Shown here in pieces: positions 40,462 through 49,040 of a stretch of DNA of 52,032 nt. Both the position numbers and the translations under genes were made by a program. Where the stretch lies: positions 1 to 52,032 of the forward strand of contig DIUV01000042.1 of assembly GCA_002423155.1 (NCBI GenBank), given 5' to 3'. Numbering within the stretch: the first letter of the stretch is position 1; every line of letters begins with the position of its first letter. The stretch comes from Alphaproteobacteria bacterium UBA6149. GTDB lineage: Bacteria; Pseudomonadota; Alphaproteobacteria; Rickettsiales; UBA998. The notes beneath the pieces are model-generated. The model worked only from the letters and a program-made list of their open reading frames with translations. It did no database searches and was not told the DNA's origin.

Positions 40462-42456
40462 TTAAAATTCCAATGGTCGAGGATCTTTGGTGAATTTTTC
40501 GTACACGTTTTTATCTGCATGATGGTAATCGCCATTGCTGCCGACGATACTCGCTTTAATAAAAATAACCAACTCCTTCATAGAGTTATCTTTTTGCGTG
40601 CTTTTAAATAAATTTCCTAAGAAAGGCACCTCACCTATCCCCGGAACGCCCAAATCAGCATTGGCAGAAGATTGCTGCATCAAACCACCAATAACCATAA
40701 TTTGTCCACTTTTAATCTTCAAGATAGAATCCATCTCGCGTACTTCTACCACGGGAACTTTATTGGTAAAGCCAACAGCATTTTCCAAAGCCAACTTAGC
40801 ATTTGCCAATGCCGAACCAGGATCATCAACGGTGTTGATTATTTTTGATAAGGTTGGACGTACATTCAAAGTAACCTCGCCCCGATCACTATCAATAGAA
40901 GGAATAATATTTAAAATTATTCCAATAGGTACCGTATGTTTAGTAGATGTGTATGTATCCTTAGCAGGAGTTAAAGTGCCACCTGTAGAAGTATCAAAGA
41001 CAGGATCAGTATGCTCAGTCTGCACATCAAAATATATATAATTTTGCACGAAGGTCAAAACCGCCTGTTGATTATTAATTGCATGCAAGCGTGGGCTAGA
41101 CAAAGTACGTACCGTCCCAAATCTTTCTGCCAACTCAACCGTCGCCGACAAATCCCCCCCTAATTTAAGCCCAACGTTAGTTATATTTCCTGCCGTGTCC
41201 TTCGAACTTTTTATAAAATCCGTATCGCCCGTCAAACCATAAGGCAACGTAATATTTTGCGAGCCCAAGTCTTTTCCACTTAGAAAATTCCAATTAATAC
41301 CACTACGAAATTTATCATCCAAGGAAACTTCTACAATTTTTGCCTCAATTAATACTTGAGAAGAAGCACCTGCACGTAGTTTTTCCAAATAAGAATTAAT
41401 AACGTCATGCTGTTTTTGGGTAGCAGAAACCGAAAGAACTCCCGCCTTACGGTTAATTACATAAGAAGCACCCGAAATCGCATTGCCATCTACCGCAGAA
41501 CCACTAGCTTTAGCTGAAGCTCCGCCAGCAGATTTTGAGCCTTTTGAGGAAGCATCTGCATCAAATTCGCCATTTTCGACAACATTACTATTGCCCGGAG
41601 TATAAGAAAGAATCTGATCAATCGCCCCATCCAACGATTCCCAAAAATCATCTTCCGAACTAGCCGTAATTGAAGAATTAGAACCCGAAGACAACCCCCC
41701 ACCACCTGAGGAAGAACTGCCCCCAGAAGAACTGCCCCCCGAGGAACCACCACTACTACTACCACTACTTCCACCAGCAGCCAAAGAAGACACATCCGTA
41801 GCAACCGAAACACTACTTGTACTACTACGAGTTAAATTAAGAAAATCCAAACTATATTCTCGCATAAACGGGGTATCGCGCTCAATACGCAAGATTCCGC
41901 CCTTCATACTATAACGCAAACCGGCCATAGTCGCTATACGATCCACCACCTCATTAAAAGGTCGGTCTTTGGCACGAAAATTAACTCCGCCACTAATATT
42001 AGCATCTAGCTCCATATCTATATTTGCCAATCGCGCCACTTCCATCAAAACGTCTTTCAATGGCACATCATCAGTAACCGCAATAGATACCATTTGTGTC
42101 TGGCTCAATTTAGGGGGCTTGGGAGCGGCTAATATAGGCGCAACTTCGGGTATGGGAGGAGCTTTGGTTTCTGCTTTAATTTCTACATTGTCTGCTTTAT
42201 CAGCATCTTCTGTATTTTTGTTATCTTTTAAATCTATCGATTTTTTAGATTTTTTCTTATCGTCCAACCCCATATTACGATAATCATTACGGCTTAATTT
42301 TAAATCCGTATCAATATTGTCATTGCCAACCCATTGTTCAGTTTGCTCAGAATTACAAGAGGATAAAAAAACGCCAACAATGCCACAAAAAGCAATATTT
42401 CTACCCCATTTTTTATAAGAGCAGCGTTTGTAAAAGCGTTTTTCAATAAACTTCAC
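40462..42456 (-). CDS. secretin lipoprotein, type IV pilus / type II secretion family
   Basis: A 664-residue outer-membrane secretin. The N-terminus has a basic stretch, a hydrophobic segment and a lipobox LSSC with Cys34, so it is probably a lipoprotein. Residues about 120-190 are a short STN/N-type domain (VPLKDVLMEVARLANIDMEL). A Ser/Gly-only linker occupies about 223-264, and the C-terminal secretin pore domain includes VPIGIILNIIPSI, LKIKSGQIMVIGGLMQ and VPFLGNLFKS. The YSLDFLNLTRSSTSSVSV segment resembles MshL/PilQ-type secretins. Upstream is the prepilin peptidase; pilin, ATPase and platform genes are not in this window. Confidence 0.88.
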   Translation of the reverse strand: MKFIEKRFYKRCSYKKWGRNIAFCGIVGVFLSSCNSEQTEQWVGNDNIDTDLKLSRNDYRNMGLDDKKKSKKSIDLKDNKNTEDADKADNVEIKAETKAPPIPEVAPILAAPKPPKLSQTQMVSIAVTDDVPLKDVLMEVARLANIDMELDANISGGVNFRAKDRPFNEVVDRIATMAGLRYSMKGGILRIERDTPFMREYSLDFLNLTRSSTSSVSVATDVSSLAAGGSSGSSSGGSSGGSSSGGSSSSGGGGLSSGSNSSITASSEDDFWESLDGAIDQILSYTPGNSNVVENGEFDADASSKGSKSAGGASAKASGSAVDGNAISGASYVINRKAGVLSVSATQKQHDVINSYLEKLRAGASSQVLIEAKIVEVSLDDKFRSGINWNFLSGKDLGSQNITLPYGLTGDTDFIKSSKDTAGNITNVGLKLGGDLSATVELAERFGTVRTLSSPRLHAINNQQAVLTFVQNYIYFDVQTEHTDPVFDTSTGGTLTPAKDTYTSTKHTVPIGIILNIIPSIDSDRGEVTLNVRPTLSKIINTVDDPGSALANAKLALENAVGFTNKVPVVEVREMDSILKIKSGQIMVIGGLMQQSSANADLGVPGIGEVPFLGNLFKSTQKDNSMKELVIFIKASIVGSNGDYHHADKNVYEKFTKDPRPLEF

Positions 42457-42548
42457 AATTATTATCCCACAAGCACAATTTTAATAGCAGTTCATAAAAC
42501 AACGTTACTTATAGCAGCAAATAATTATAAATCAAATAGCCTTGTTTC

Positions 42549-43346
42549 TTATTGCATACTATATTTGGAAAGCAAACTTATAAGTTGTGTACTGTCATTA
42601 CTAAAAAACAATAACCACCATAGTGACAAAACCAAGGCAGGACCAAAGGGAAACACTGCGCCACGCCCAAGCAGGCGCCAAATAATTGCCGTAACCACGC
42701 CCAACAATCCTGCACTAATTAAATACACAGGAAAAGACGACACTCCGAGCAAAAACCCCGCCACGGCAAGCAACTTAACATCTCCAGTGCCCATACCATC
42801 ACGTTTTTTTAAATATCTGTAACCATTTTGCAACCCAGCGCCCACAAACAAACCCAGCAAAGCTCCGCCTAGCATATCAGTCCAAGCGAATCCGCGGATA
42901 TAATTTAAAGCTCCACCCAACACAAAAACTGCCCATTGCATTTCGTCAGGCAAAATATAATGCTCTAAATCCACTAAAAACATCACCAAAAAACCCACCG
43001 ACAATAATGACAAGCAACCTGCCTCTAAAGTAATGCCAAATTGATAAAAAATACCTAAAAACAAAACCGCCGTAAAAACCTCGAGCGCGGGATAACGCCA
43101 GCTAACGGGTGCAGCGCAATAGCGGCATTTTCCGCCACTAAAAGCCCAAGAGAACACGGGAAATAAATCCTTTACTCCTAAAGAATGGGCACAAGCTGTA
43201 CAATGCGAATGCTCGCTCACCCACGGCAATTCTCGCGGCAGCCGCCAAATTAGCAGGCTGGCAAAACTGCCAAAACTAGCTCCTACCATCAATATTACGG
43301 CTATTTCCAACCAATTCACGAGCACCTCAAGAAAAACACTTAACAA
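42549..43346 (-). CDS. prepilin peptidase (A24 family)
   Basis: Cleaves and N-methylates type IV prepilins or pseudopilins at the inner membrane. The 265-residue protein has the cytoplasmic zinc motifs HCTAC and CRYC after GASFGSFASLLIWRLP, about seven hydrophobic helices, and the aspartyl protease residues in DLEHYILPDE and GMGTGDVKLLAVAG (GxGD motif). It lies upstream of the secretin on the same strand (92-nt gap) and divergent from rpiB with only 28 nt between the starts. Confidence 0.95.
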   Translation of the reverse strand: MLSVFLEVLVNWLEIAVILMVGASFGSFASLLIWRLPRELPWVSEHSHCTACAHSLGVKDLFPVFSWAFSGGKCRYCAAPVSWRYPALEVFTAVLFLGIFYQFGITLEAGCLSLLSVGFLVMFLVDLEHYILPDEMQWAVFVLGGALNYIRGFAWTDMLGGALLGLFVGAGLQNGYRYLKKRDGMGTGDVKLLAVAGFLLGVSSFPVYLISAGLLGVVTAIIWRLLGRGAVFPFGPALVLSLWWLLFFSNDSTQLISLLSKYSMQ

Positions 43347-43374
43347 ATGATTAGCAACATTATATAGACTAATA

Positions 43375-43830
43375 ATGAAAAAAAATACACTTGAACAAAA
43401 AACAATTATCGCCTTTGCCGCAGACCATGCAGGCTATGAGATGAAAAACGCCCTAATCGCAGCGCTGCCCGAACTGGGTGATTTTATCGCCTTAGATCTA
43501 GGCACCAATAGCGCCGACTCGGTAGATTACCCCGATTACGCCAATTTAGCTGCTCACAGCATATTAACGGGCAAAGCCCAGCTAGCAGTTATCGTCTGTG
43601 GCTCGGGGGTGGGCATCAGCATTGCCGCTAATCGCCATGCGGGCATCCGCGCTGCTTTATGCACCCACGGGCTGATTGCCAAACTCGCGCGCGAACATAA
43701 TGATGCTAATATTCTCGCCCTCGGAGCAAGAATGATTGGTGTCGATGTCGCTAAAGATTGCCTAAAAGCGTTCCTTTTAACACAGTTTAGTGGTGGACGG
43801 CATGAAAATCGCGTCAAAAAACTCGGATAG
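43375..43830 (+). CDS. rpiB: ribose-5-phosphate isomerase B
   Basis: Interconverts ribose-5-phosphate and ribulose-5-phosphate in the pentose-phosphate pathway. AADHAGYEMKNAL, YPDYANLAAHSI, VIVCGSGVGISIAANRHAGIRAA (given in parts: catalytic Cys in VCGSGVG) and HNDANILALGARMIG are diagnostic. Length of 151 is normal. It is followed after 64 nt by glyA and nrdR, an arrangement common in alphaproteobacteria. Confidence 0.96.
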   Translation: MKKNTLEQKTIIAFAADHAGYEMKNALIAALPELGDFIALDLGTNSADSVDYPDYANLAAHSILTGKAQLAVIVCGSGVGISIAANRHAGIRAALCTHGLIAKLAREHNDANILALGARMIGVDVAKDCLKAFLLTQFSGGRHENRVKKLG

Positions 43831-43894
43831 ACTTTACAAATACTAAATAAAAAAACTAAATATATAACTTTACAATCAGAGAGACCCCCCCAAT

Positions 43895-45247
43895 ATGGCA
43901 CAAGTAGCAAATATAGCACAACCGACTAATAATTTTTTCGCAACCAATCTTTCGCAAGCCGATGCCGAACTTTTCGCCGCCTTAGAAGGTGAATTGGCGC
44001 GCCAGCAAAACCAAATTGAATTAATTGCTTCCGAAAACATCGTGAGCCGCGCAGTATTACAAGCGCAAGGCTCGGTTTTGACTAATAAATACGCCGAAGG
44101 TTATCCCAAAAAACGTTATTATGGCGGCTGTGAATTTGCCGATGTGGCAGAAACTTTGGCGATTGAACGGGCGAAAAAACTTTTTGCTTGCGAATATATC
44201 AACGTACAACCCAATTCTGGCTCACAAGCTAACCAAGGTGTATTCAACGCCATTTTAAAACCGGGTGATACTATTTTGGGGCAATCCCTCGCTGCTGGCG
44301 GTCACTTAACCCATGGCGCGGCACCTAACCAATCTGGCAAATGGTTCAATGCTATTCAATATGGCGTGCGCGAAGATAATTCGCTGATTGATTATGAGGC
44401 AATGGAAAGCTTAGCGCGTGAACATAAACCAAAACTTATTGTTGCTGGTTTCTCTGCTTATCCGCGCGTAGTAGATTGGGCGCGTTTTCGCAAAATAGCT
44501 GATGAAGTGGGTGCATTGTTAATGGTGGATATGGCACATGTGGCAGGCTTAGTTGCCGCTGGCTCTTATCCTTCACCTTTGCCGCACGCACATGTAGTGA
44601 CTACCACTACGCACAAAACTTTGCGTGGTCCACGTGGAGGGATGATTTTATCTAATAATCCGAACTTGGTAGTACGTCAGACTCCATCAGGCAAAGATGT
44701 AACTTTGGCAGAAGCAATTAATTCCGCCATTTTCCCTGGTATTCAAGGTGGTCCATTAATGCATGTTATTGCTGCAAAAGCGGTATGTTTTGGCGAGGCA
44801 TTGGAAAGCAACTTTAAACAATATGGTCACGCGGTCGTAGATAATGCCCGTGCCTTAGCAGAAACGCTAAAATCGCGTGGGGTAGATATTGTTTCCGGCG
44901 GTACGGATAATCACATCGTATTGGTAGATTTACGCCCGAAAAACCTCACAGGTAAAGCTACCGAGGAAAGCTTGGAGCGTGCCGGCTTAACTTGCAACAA
45001 AAACGCCATTCCATTTGACCCACAACCACCCATGACTACTTCGGGCGTGCGTCTGGGTACTCCTGCTGGTACTACCCGTGGTTTTGGCGTGCAGGAATTT
45101 AAGCAAATTGGCAATCTGATTGGCGATGTTTTAGACGGTTTAGCAAAAAACCCCGAAGACAATTCGGCAGTAGAAAAACAAACGCGGACTAAAGTGCAAG
45201 AATTATGCAATAAATTCCCTGTATATGCAGGACTTATCCAAGGTTAA
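43895..45247 (+). CDS. glyA: serine hydroxymethyltransferase
   Basis: PLP enzyme converting serine and tetrahydrofolate to glycine and methylene-THF, the main one-carbon source. Motifs include IELIASENIVS, TNKYAEGYPKKRYYGGCEF, MVDMAHVAGLVAAG and the PLP lysine in TTTTHKTLRGPRGG. The 450-residue protein has an N-terminal extension of about 20 residues. The spacer between GAGAGA and ATG is a run of seven C plus AAT (43885-43894), a slippage-prone tract that sets the ribosome-site spacing. nrdR follows after 5 nt. Confidence 0.97.
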   Translation: MAQVANIAQPTNNFFATNLSQADAELFAALEGELARQQNQIELIASENIVSRAVLQAQGSVLTNKYAEGYPKKRYYGGCEFADVAETLAIERAKKLFACEYINVQPNSGSQANQGVFNAILKPGDTILGQSLAAGGHLTHGAAPNQSGKWFNAIQYGVREDNSLIDYEAMESLAREHKPKLIVAGFSAYPRVVDWARFRKIADEVGALLMVDMAHVAGLVAAGSYPSPLPHAHVVTTTTHKTLRGPRGGMILSNNPNLVVRQTPSGKDVTLAEAINSAIFPGIQGGPLMHVIAAKAVCFGEALESNFKQYGHAVVDNARALAETLKSRGVDIVSGGTDNHIVLVDLRPKNLTGKATEESLERAGLTCNKNAIPFDPQPPMTTSGVRLGTPAGTTRGFGVQEFKQIGNLIGDVLDGLAKNPEDNSAVEKQTRTKVQELCNKFPVYAGLIQG

Positions 45248-45252
45248 AATAT

Positions 45253-45708
45253 ATGAAATGTCCGTTCTGTACGCATTTAGACACACAGGTAAAAGATTCG
45301 CGCCCCAGTGAAGACGGCGGCACCATCCGCCGTCGGCGCTTTTGCCCGGAATGTAACTCTCGTTTTACTACGTTTGAGCGCGTACAGTTACGTGAATTAA
45401 CCGTAATCAAACGCACGGGCGAACGCCGCCCGTTTGACCGCGACAAAATCGCCCGTTCCATGGCGCTGGCTTTGCGCAAACGCAATGTGGATTCGGAAAA
45501 AGTGGAAATGGCGGTTAACGAAATCGTCAAATTCCTAGAATCCCAAGGCGAAGGCGATATTCCCGTGGAACAAATCGGCGGATTGGTGATGGACGCATTA
45601 AAAAAACTTGATTCGGTTGCCTATGTGCGCTTTGCTTCCGTCTATCGTGATTTTAGTGAAGCGAAGGATTTTGGCGTGTTTATTGCGGAGTTGAATAAAA
45701 AGGGGTAA
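45253..45708 (+). CDS. nrdR: transcriptional repressor NrdR
   Basis: Represses ribonucleotide reductase genes in response to ATP/dATP. The 151-residue protein has the zinc ribbon Cys3-Cys6 and Cys31-Cys34 (KCPFC, FCPEC), then an ATP-cone domain starting VIKRTGERRPFDRDKIARSM. Length and order are standard. It follows glyA by 5 nt, so is cotranscribed. Downstream begins a mobile element 12 bp from the stop. Confidence 0.97.
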   Translation: MKCPFCTHLDTQVKDSRPSEDGGTIRRRRFCPECNSRFTTFERVQLRELTVIKRTGERRPFDRDKIARSMALALRKRNVDSEKVEMAVNEIVKFLESQGEGDIPVEQIGGLVMDALKKLDSVAYVRFASVYRDFSEAKDFGVFIAELNKKG

Positions 45709-45720
45709 AGTCTCACCACC

Positions 45721-45916
45721 CAGGGCAATTTTACCAATCGTTAAATTTGTCTTTTTGTAATAAAACTCTCCATTGTCATGCCGCTGTAGAGCGGCATCCA
45801 TGCCAAACCATTAGCTTCTACGCTAGTTGATAGGCATGGATACCGCTCTTCAGCGGTATGACAAGAGATATTTTAGTGAAAAAATATCAAAATTAACGAT
45901 TGGTGAAATTGCCCTG
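45721..45916. mobile_element. 196-bp MITE-like element with 9-bp target duplication and nested family D repeat
   Basis: 24-bp terminal inverted repeats (45721-45744 and 45893-45916) differ at one position and are flanked by ctcaccacc on both sides (45712-45720 and 45917-45925), a 9-bp target duplication. Inside, 45774-45864 is a complete copy of the family D palindrome also found alone at 38719-38810. It has no coding capacity. It lies between nrdR and a dead IS4-type transposase. Confidence 0.85.
45774..45864. repeat. palindromic repeat (family D), copy 2
   Basis: Begins ttgtcatgccgctg and ends cagcggtatgacaag, giving a hairpin with further inner pairing (atccatgcc with ggcatggat). Closely similar to 38719-38810, especially in the middle and the right arm. 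This copy is enclosed by the inverted repeats of the surrounding mobile element. Confidence 0.85.
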
Positions 45917-45986
45917 CTCACCACCCATCAGTTTGCGAAAAATTAACTAATATTCTTGTAAAGATAACATTTTTTCAGGATTTGAG

Positions 45987-46957
45987 ATGGTTACACTTAC
46001 AGAACGCTTATCTAAACACATAACGGCGGAGCTTTTCATCCGTTTACCGAAGCAACGCAAAACGCAGCGAGAAGCATTAGGGACATTGGTTGCGACTATG
46101 CTTGATGCTTGATGTTCGCAGTCCGAATACGTTATATTTGGCTTCTGGAATTCTCCGCTCGACGGTTCAGTCGGATATGCGGTTGCAGTGGGTATCTAGT
46201 GTATTGTCTAATAAGCATATTATTGTATATGAGGTTATATCTCCTTTTGCTAGAGAAATACTCGAAAAAATTTCAAAAACCAATTCTGTTCTGGTAATTT
46301 CTTTAAATCAGAGCCATATTTATGGTGGTTCCCAGATGCTTATGCTATCGTTGCGCCATGAAAAACGTGCCGTTCCGCTTTTATGGAACGCCCAATTTAA
46401 TTTCTTATTGCCGTGACAAAAAATGGGTTTATCATTTGAAATTAAAAGATAATTTAACTTTGTTGGTTGACGGAAACGAAACCTATCTAGCTTCCCTTAC
46501 AAAGTGCGAACAACGCTTCTTAGAACATGTTAATCTTACCAAAAAATCCGTGCAAACAAATATTGAAATTGTGCATGAAAAGGGACACGAATCTCAGTGG
46601 ATAATTGCTATATCTGCTGCACCAGATTATTACAAAACAATGGATTATGGAATACGATGGGGAATAGAATGCATGTTTTCTGACTTCAAATCCAAAGGTT
46701 TTTCACTAGAGTAAACCCAACTAAAATTCGCAGATAAAATAGAAAGGCTCGTGCTTGTTATGGCGCTCGCTTTATATTGGGCAACTTCTTGTGGTTTATG
46801 GGACAAAAAACAAAAGCAAATCCCATTACTCCGAAGCGATATGTCTTTCTTTAAAAGAGGGCTGCTATTCTTACGAAAAGCCGCACAATTGTTAATCGAT
46901 AATCCAATTATGAGGGATATTTTGAAAACTGGTGGGTGGAGAGGTGTTTTTAGATAA
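45987..46957 (+). pseudogene. degraded IS4-family transposase
   Basis: Three reading-frame pieces together resemble one IS4-type DDE transposase: MVTLTERLSKHITAELFIRL (from 45987), MLDVRSPNTLYLASG to RHEKRAVPL, and FRFYGTPNLISYCRD to the end. Damage is visible: a tandem 7-bp duplication ATGCTTG (46098-46104, 46105-46111) shifts the frame; a deletion near 46380 joins RAVPL to RFYGTP, removing the middle with one catalytic Asp; and a TAA at 46712-46714 interrupts FSLE/TQLK. The YREK-like signature YGIRWGIECMFSDFKSKGF survives. The element is dead and its terminal repeats could not be defined. Confidence 0.85.
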
Positions 46958-46984
46958 AAATCTTAGGCAAAGTGAATTACGTTA

Positions 46985-47146
46985 GGGCATCTCTAATAAC
47001 CCCTTCTGGCAAGCAAAATGCTTAGGCATGGAGTGGCGCCAATACTTCCCAGAAAAATATTGGGAGCGTATCCTTCATACGTGAGTATTGCGACGAGGCT
47101 CCATCGCAAGCAAGTTTGCCGCTAGAAGGGGTTATTAGAGATGCCC
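46985..47146. mobile_element. 162-bp MITE-like palindromic element (family E)
   Basis: Perfect 23-bp terminal inverted repeats (46985-47007 and 47124-47146), flanked by gtta on both sides (46981-46984, 47147-47150), a possible 4-bp target duplication. Inner inverted segments (ccaatacttccca/tgggag, gtatcc..catacg) give further hairpins. It has no coding capacity. It lies between the dead transposase and the 3' end of bioA. Confidence 0.78.
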
Positions 47147-47164
47147 GTTATAATAACTAACCAT

Positions 47165-48430
47165 CTACAACCCACGCACCACTTCGCCCACCGCTTGCAT
47201 TAACTCCGCCAATTCCTCTTGGCTTATCACCAAAGGCGGCATCAGGTAAATCACCTCCCCAAACGGGCGAATCCACACATTTTTAGCAATAAATTGCTTA
47301 CGTAACTCCAATATGTTCGGTCCCTCCAGCTGCACCACGCCAATGGCGCCTTGCACGCGTACATCCAGCACTTGCGGCAATTGGCGCAGTTCCTGTAACT
47401 CTGCTAATAACCAAGTTTCTATCTGGTTTGCCTGCTGCAAACGCGGCTCACTAGCAAATAAATCCAGTGAGGCATTCGCCACCGCGCAAGCCAGTGCATT
47501 TGCCATATAAGTAGGGCCATGCATCAAAGCTTTTTCACGGTCTTCACTAACAAAACTCTGATAAATTTCTTCGCGTGCCAGCACCGCCGCCAGCCCAACC
47601 ACCCCACCAGTTAAACCTTTGCCTAACAACATTATATCGGGCACAATCCCCGCTTGCTCACAAGCAAACATAGTGCCTGTACGCGCAAATCCCGTAGCGA
47701 TTTCATCAGCAATGAATAAAATATTATTTTGCGCACAAAGGCGGCGAATTTCTGCCAGACTATCCGGCGAATGAAAAATCATCCCCCCGGCGCCTTGCAC
47801 CAACGGCTCCATAATAAAGGCGGCCGTCTGCGGCGCAATCGCCTCTAACGTTGCCGCAAATTCAGCTAATTCATATTCCCCTTGCGGCATTTCCAGCGCA
47901 TAATGATGCACCACATTATTACGAAACGCCTTATGCATCCCCCGTTGCGGATCACTAACCGACATCGCCCCGAACGTATCCCCATGATAACCATGATGCA
48001 AACAGACGAATTTTTCTTTACGAACTTTGCCTAAATTCCGCCAATATTGCAAAGCAATCTTCATCGCCACTTCGGTCGCAATCGAGCCCGAATCTGCAAA
48101 AAACACCCGACTCAGCTCACCACTACCCGGAGTAATCGCACTCAAGCGCGCCGCCAGATTATAAGCTGGTTCATGCGCTAAACCGCCAAACATCACATGC
48201 GGCATAATGTCTAACTGCTTATGCGCCGCTGCCAACAAATCGGCATGATTATACCCATGCGCCGCACTCCACCAAGAAGACACCCCATCCACCAAACTCC
48301 GCCCATCCGCCAGATAAATCCGACACCCCTCCGTGCGCTCAACCGCCAAAGGAGCAGGCGAATCCGGAAACTGCCCATAAGGCTGCCAGATATGCTCAAT
48401 ACCAGAATTATACCAATTGGGGTTTGTCAT
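47165..48430 (-). CDS. bioA: adenosylmethionine-8-amino-7-oxononanoate aminotransferase
   Basis: PLP enzyme of biotin synthesis that aminates KAPA to DAPA with S-adenosylmethionine as donor. IWQPYGQF near the N-terminus, DGVSSWWSAAHGYNHADL, HHGYHGDTFGAMSVSD, FIADEIATGFARTGTMFACE and the PLP lysine in LLGKGLTGG are typical of BioA. Length 421 is normal. bioB lies 610 nt upstream on the same strand, but a BrnTA toxin-antitoxin pair separates them; bioF, bioD and bioC are not in the window. Confidence 0.96.
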   Translation of the reverse strand: MTNPNWYNSGIEHIWQPYGQFPDSPAPLAVERTEGCRIYLADGRSLVDGVSSWWSAAHGYNHADLLAAAHKQLDIMPHVMFGGLAHEPAYNLAARLSAITPGSGELSRVFFADSGSIATEVAMKIALQYWRNLGKVRKEKFVCLHHGYHGDTFGAMSVSDPQRGMHKAFRNNVVHHYALEMPQGEYELAEFAATLEAIAPQTAAFIMEPLVQGAGGMIFHSPDSLAEIRRLCAQNNILFIADEIATGFARTGTMFACEQAGIVPDIMLLGKGLTGGVVGLAAVLAREEIYQSFVSEDREKALMHGPTYMANALACAVANASLDLFASEPRLQQANQIETWLLAELQELRQLPQVLDVRVQGAIGVVQLEGPNILELRKQFIAKNVWIRPFGEVIYLMPPLVISQEELAELMQAVGEVVRGL

Positions 48431-48436
48431 TGTATA

Positions 48437-48709
48437 TTATATTCTTCCTTCAGCAATAGACTCACGCAGAACCGCCTCTACGCGCTTATTATAACCTTTA
48501 CCCAAAGCAACAATGGCATCAATTAAATCTGGTGATAATTTAAAACTTTTCGTCCGTTTGGGCGCGGCAACTTTTGGTCTTCCTACTTTACGTTTTTGCG
48601 AATGCGCCGCAAGATTCGGTAATACATCGCGCAACATAACTGCTCGTAAGTTACTATCATCAGTTAAAGCTCGCACTTCGCCATCATCATCAATCAATGT
48701 TTTTTGCAT
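48437..48709 (-). CDS. brnA: BrnA-family antitoxin
   Basis: A 90-residue protein with a C-terminal ribbon-helix-helix: KVGRPKVAAPKRTKSFKLS, then PDLIDAIVALGKGYNKRVEAVLRE. The GRPK followed by a strand and LGKGYNKRV is characteristic of BrnA. It neutralises BrnT and binds the operator. It overlaps the toxin gene by 20 nt and ends 6 nt before bioA, so bioA may be expressed from this unit. Confidence 0.87.
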   Translation of the reverse strand: MQKTLIDDDGEVRALTDDSNLRAVMLRDVLPNLAAHSQKRKVGRPKVAAPKRTKSFKLSPDLIDAIVALGKGYNKRVEAVLRESIAEGRI

Positions 48710-48980
48710 AAAATTTCTCCTCCCTCTTATTGGCTTTACGAAGACTTATAACTCGTATGCATAATGCGTTTAATGTATCCACATCGAGTGGCTTAAAACA
48801 TAAAACATGCAAGCGGTTAGCTATATACCCATAAGCGACCAAGCGTTTTTCACCATAATCCTTACGTAAATCTTCAACTAATATTGCGGTATCAAAATCA
48901 AATAATTCTGCGTCTAAAAATGAAATGCCTCTTTCTTGAATGTTGCGCTCATTTTTAGCTGAATCGAATTCTATCTTCAT
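48690..48980 (-). CDS. brnT: BrnT-family ribonuclease toxin
   Basis: A 96-residue RelE-like toxin of the BrnT family: KIEFDSAKNERNIQERGISF, then FDFDTAILVEDLRKDYGEKR, RLVAYGYI and the C-terminal IRVISLRKANKREEKFY. These match the FEWDxxKxxxNxxKHGVsF and RIISARKAxxxE motifs of BrnT. Family members cleave RNA and inhibit growth. Toxin-first order with BrnA is standard. No Shine-Dalgarno is seen before ATG 48980. Confidence 0.87.
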   Translation of the reverse strand: MKIEFDSAKNERNIQERGISFLDAELFDFDTAILVEDLRKDYGEKRLVAYGYIANRLHVLCFKPLDVDTLNALCIRVISLRKANKREEKFYAKNID

Positions 48981-49040
48981 TACATCAGACTAACATATTT
49001 TATTATTACTAACAACAATAAAAGGCACACCTAAAATTAT

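Noticed and set aside
41490..41813. Alternative 107-codon frame on the same strand as the secretin
   Set aside because: It is a Val/Leu-rich shadow of the Ser/Gly linker codons, without a start signal.
46109..46297. Independent small ORF in the transposase region
   Set aside because: It is an out-of-frame reading across the frameshifted transposase; the homologous frame runs on either side.
45721..47146. A single composite transposon covering both MITEs and the IS4 remnant
   Set aside because: The two outer elements have different ends and different target duplications, so they arrived independently.
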